Source of the DNA: Actinomycetota bacterium
Lineage (GTDB): Bacteria > Actinomycetota > Actinomycetes > Streptosporangiales > Streptosporangiaceae
Length of the DNA stretch: 5,322 bases
Assembly (NCBI GenBank): GCA_003161205.1
Contig: PMOU01000591.1
Span: forward strand, 1 to 5,322
Direction of reading: 5' to 3'
Shown here: positions 4,883 to 5,322 of the stretch, in pieces
Position numbering within the stretch: the first letter of the stretch is position 1
Layout of the letters: each line of letters begins with the position of its first letter
The notes under the pieces: generated by a model
Seen by the model: only the letters and a program-made list of their open reading frames with translations
Told to the model about the DNA's origin: nothing
The model's database searches: none
Program-made: the position numbers and the translations under genes

Positions 4883-5322
4883 TCAGGCCGTCTCGCCGCC
4901 GTCCACCACCAGCAGCGCTCCGGTGATGAAGCTCGCCTCGGCCGACAGCAGGAAGCACACCGGGGCGGCGATCTCCTCCGGCTCGGCCACCCGCTTCTGC
5001 AGGTTGGCCTGGCCGAACATGGCCGACCCCTGCTCCACGCTGCCGGCCCGGGCGATCATCAGCGGCTCGGTCATGCCGGTCCTGGTGCGCCCCGGCGCCA
5101 CGGTGTTCACCCGGATCTCCGGCGCCGCGTCGCGGGCCAGCTGGCGGGAGAAGGCCAGGATCGCGCCCTTGGCCGCGCCGTACGGCGCGTTACCGGACTG
5201 AGCCTTCAGCGCGGCGACCGACGCGACGTTCACGATGGCGCCGCCACCCCGGCCGCGCATCACCGGCAGCACTTCGCGGCAGAACAGGAAGGTGCCGCTC
5301 ACGTGCACGGTCAGCATGCGCT
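4883..5322 (-). CDS. Short-chain dehydrogenase/reductase, C-terminal part (N-terminus outside window)
   Basis: The last 145 or so residues of a second classical SDR; the stop TGA is at 4885-4883. Numbering from the Met at 5317, the active-site Ser33 (in VNVASVAA), Tyr46 and Lys50 (YGAAK) are present. They are followed by VNTVAPG and the C-terminal block ending in VVDGG, all typical of FabG-like SDRs. The Met at 5317 is not the start: the frame stays open to the window edge, and MLTVHVSGTF matches the internal helix that usually reads MLxVNLxGTF. There the common catalytic Asn is His (His5 here). The cofactor-binding half, and so NAD/NADP preference, is outside the window. It is transcribed in the same direction as, and upstream of, the complete SDR, so a two-gene SDR operon is possible. 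The reaction is presumably alcohol/ketone interconversion with unknown substrate. Confidence 0.92.
   Translation of the reverse strand, partial: RMLTVHVSGTFLFCREVLPVMRGRGGGAIVNVASVAALKAQSGNAPYGAAKGAILAFSRQLARDAAPEIRVNTVAPGRTRTGMTEPLMIARAGSVEQGSAMFGQANLQKRVAEPEEIAAPVCFLLSAEASFITGALLVVDGGETA

Noticed and set aside
4329..5201. Long plus-strand open frame across both SDR genes
   Set aside because: It spans two clear minus-strand SDRs and their gap, with no recognisable motif and no ribosome binding site. It is a GC-bias shadow.

Overview
The window is GC-rich (roughly 70% by eye) with strongly G/C-ending codons, GGAGG-type ribosome binding sites and one GTG start. This fits a high-GC actinobacterium. 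The Zn-alcohol dehydrogenase also resembles actinobacterial (Rhodococcus ADH-A type) enzymes as I remember them. The genus cannot be read from the sequence. There are no RNA genes, insertion sequences, CRISPR arrays or integration signatures.

Layout. Bases 1-3950 hold four tightly spaced plus-strand genes, almost certainly one operon entered in mid-gene: (1) the C-terminal part of a 2-oxoacid dehydrogenase E2 acyltransferase, (2) an NAD-type zinc alcohol dehydrogenase, (3) a VanB/phthalate-dioxygenase-reductase-type flavin/2Fe-2S reductase, and (4) a VanA-type Rieske non-heme iron oxygenase. Gaps are 44, 12 and 19 bases. Bases 3951-4028 are a convergent intergenic region with nested inverted repeats and a T-rich tract. 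Bases 4029-4808 hold a complete short-chain dehydrogenase/reductase (SDR) on the minus strand, with its own Shine-Dalgarno sequence and a possible promoter at 4834-4862. Bases 4883-5322 hold the 3' part of a second minus-strand SDR that runs off the window.

How the genes may work together. Genes 3 and 4 form a self-sufficient two-component oxygenase: NAD(P)H to FMN to the plant-type 2Fe-2S of the reductase, then to the Rieske cluster and mononuclear iron of the oxygenase. No separate ferredoxin gene is needed. The oxygenase would hydroxylate or O/N-demethylate a small organic substrate. The alcohol dehydrogenase and the two SDRs could then oxidise the resulting alcohols to carbonyls. The E2, whose E1 and E3 partners would lie upstream or elsewhere, could convert a 2-oxoacid or 1,2-diketone-like product to an acyl-CoA. 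This points to a peripheral catabolic cluster of unknown substrate. The enzyme families are secure; the pathway is inference.

The most unusual details are an exact 15-bp tandem duplication at the E2 stop codon, two nested 8-bp inverted repeats joining the ends of the convergent genes (one includes both stop codons), and SDR motif substitutions (Gly to Ser in the cofactor loop of one; Asn to His at the usual catalytic Asn of the other). I see no clear evidence of a wholly new type of system.
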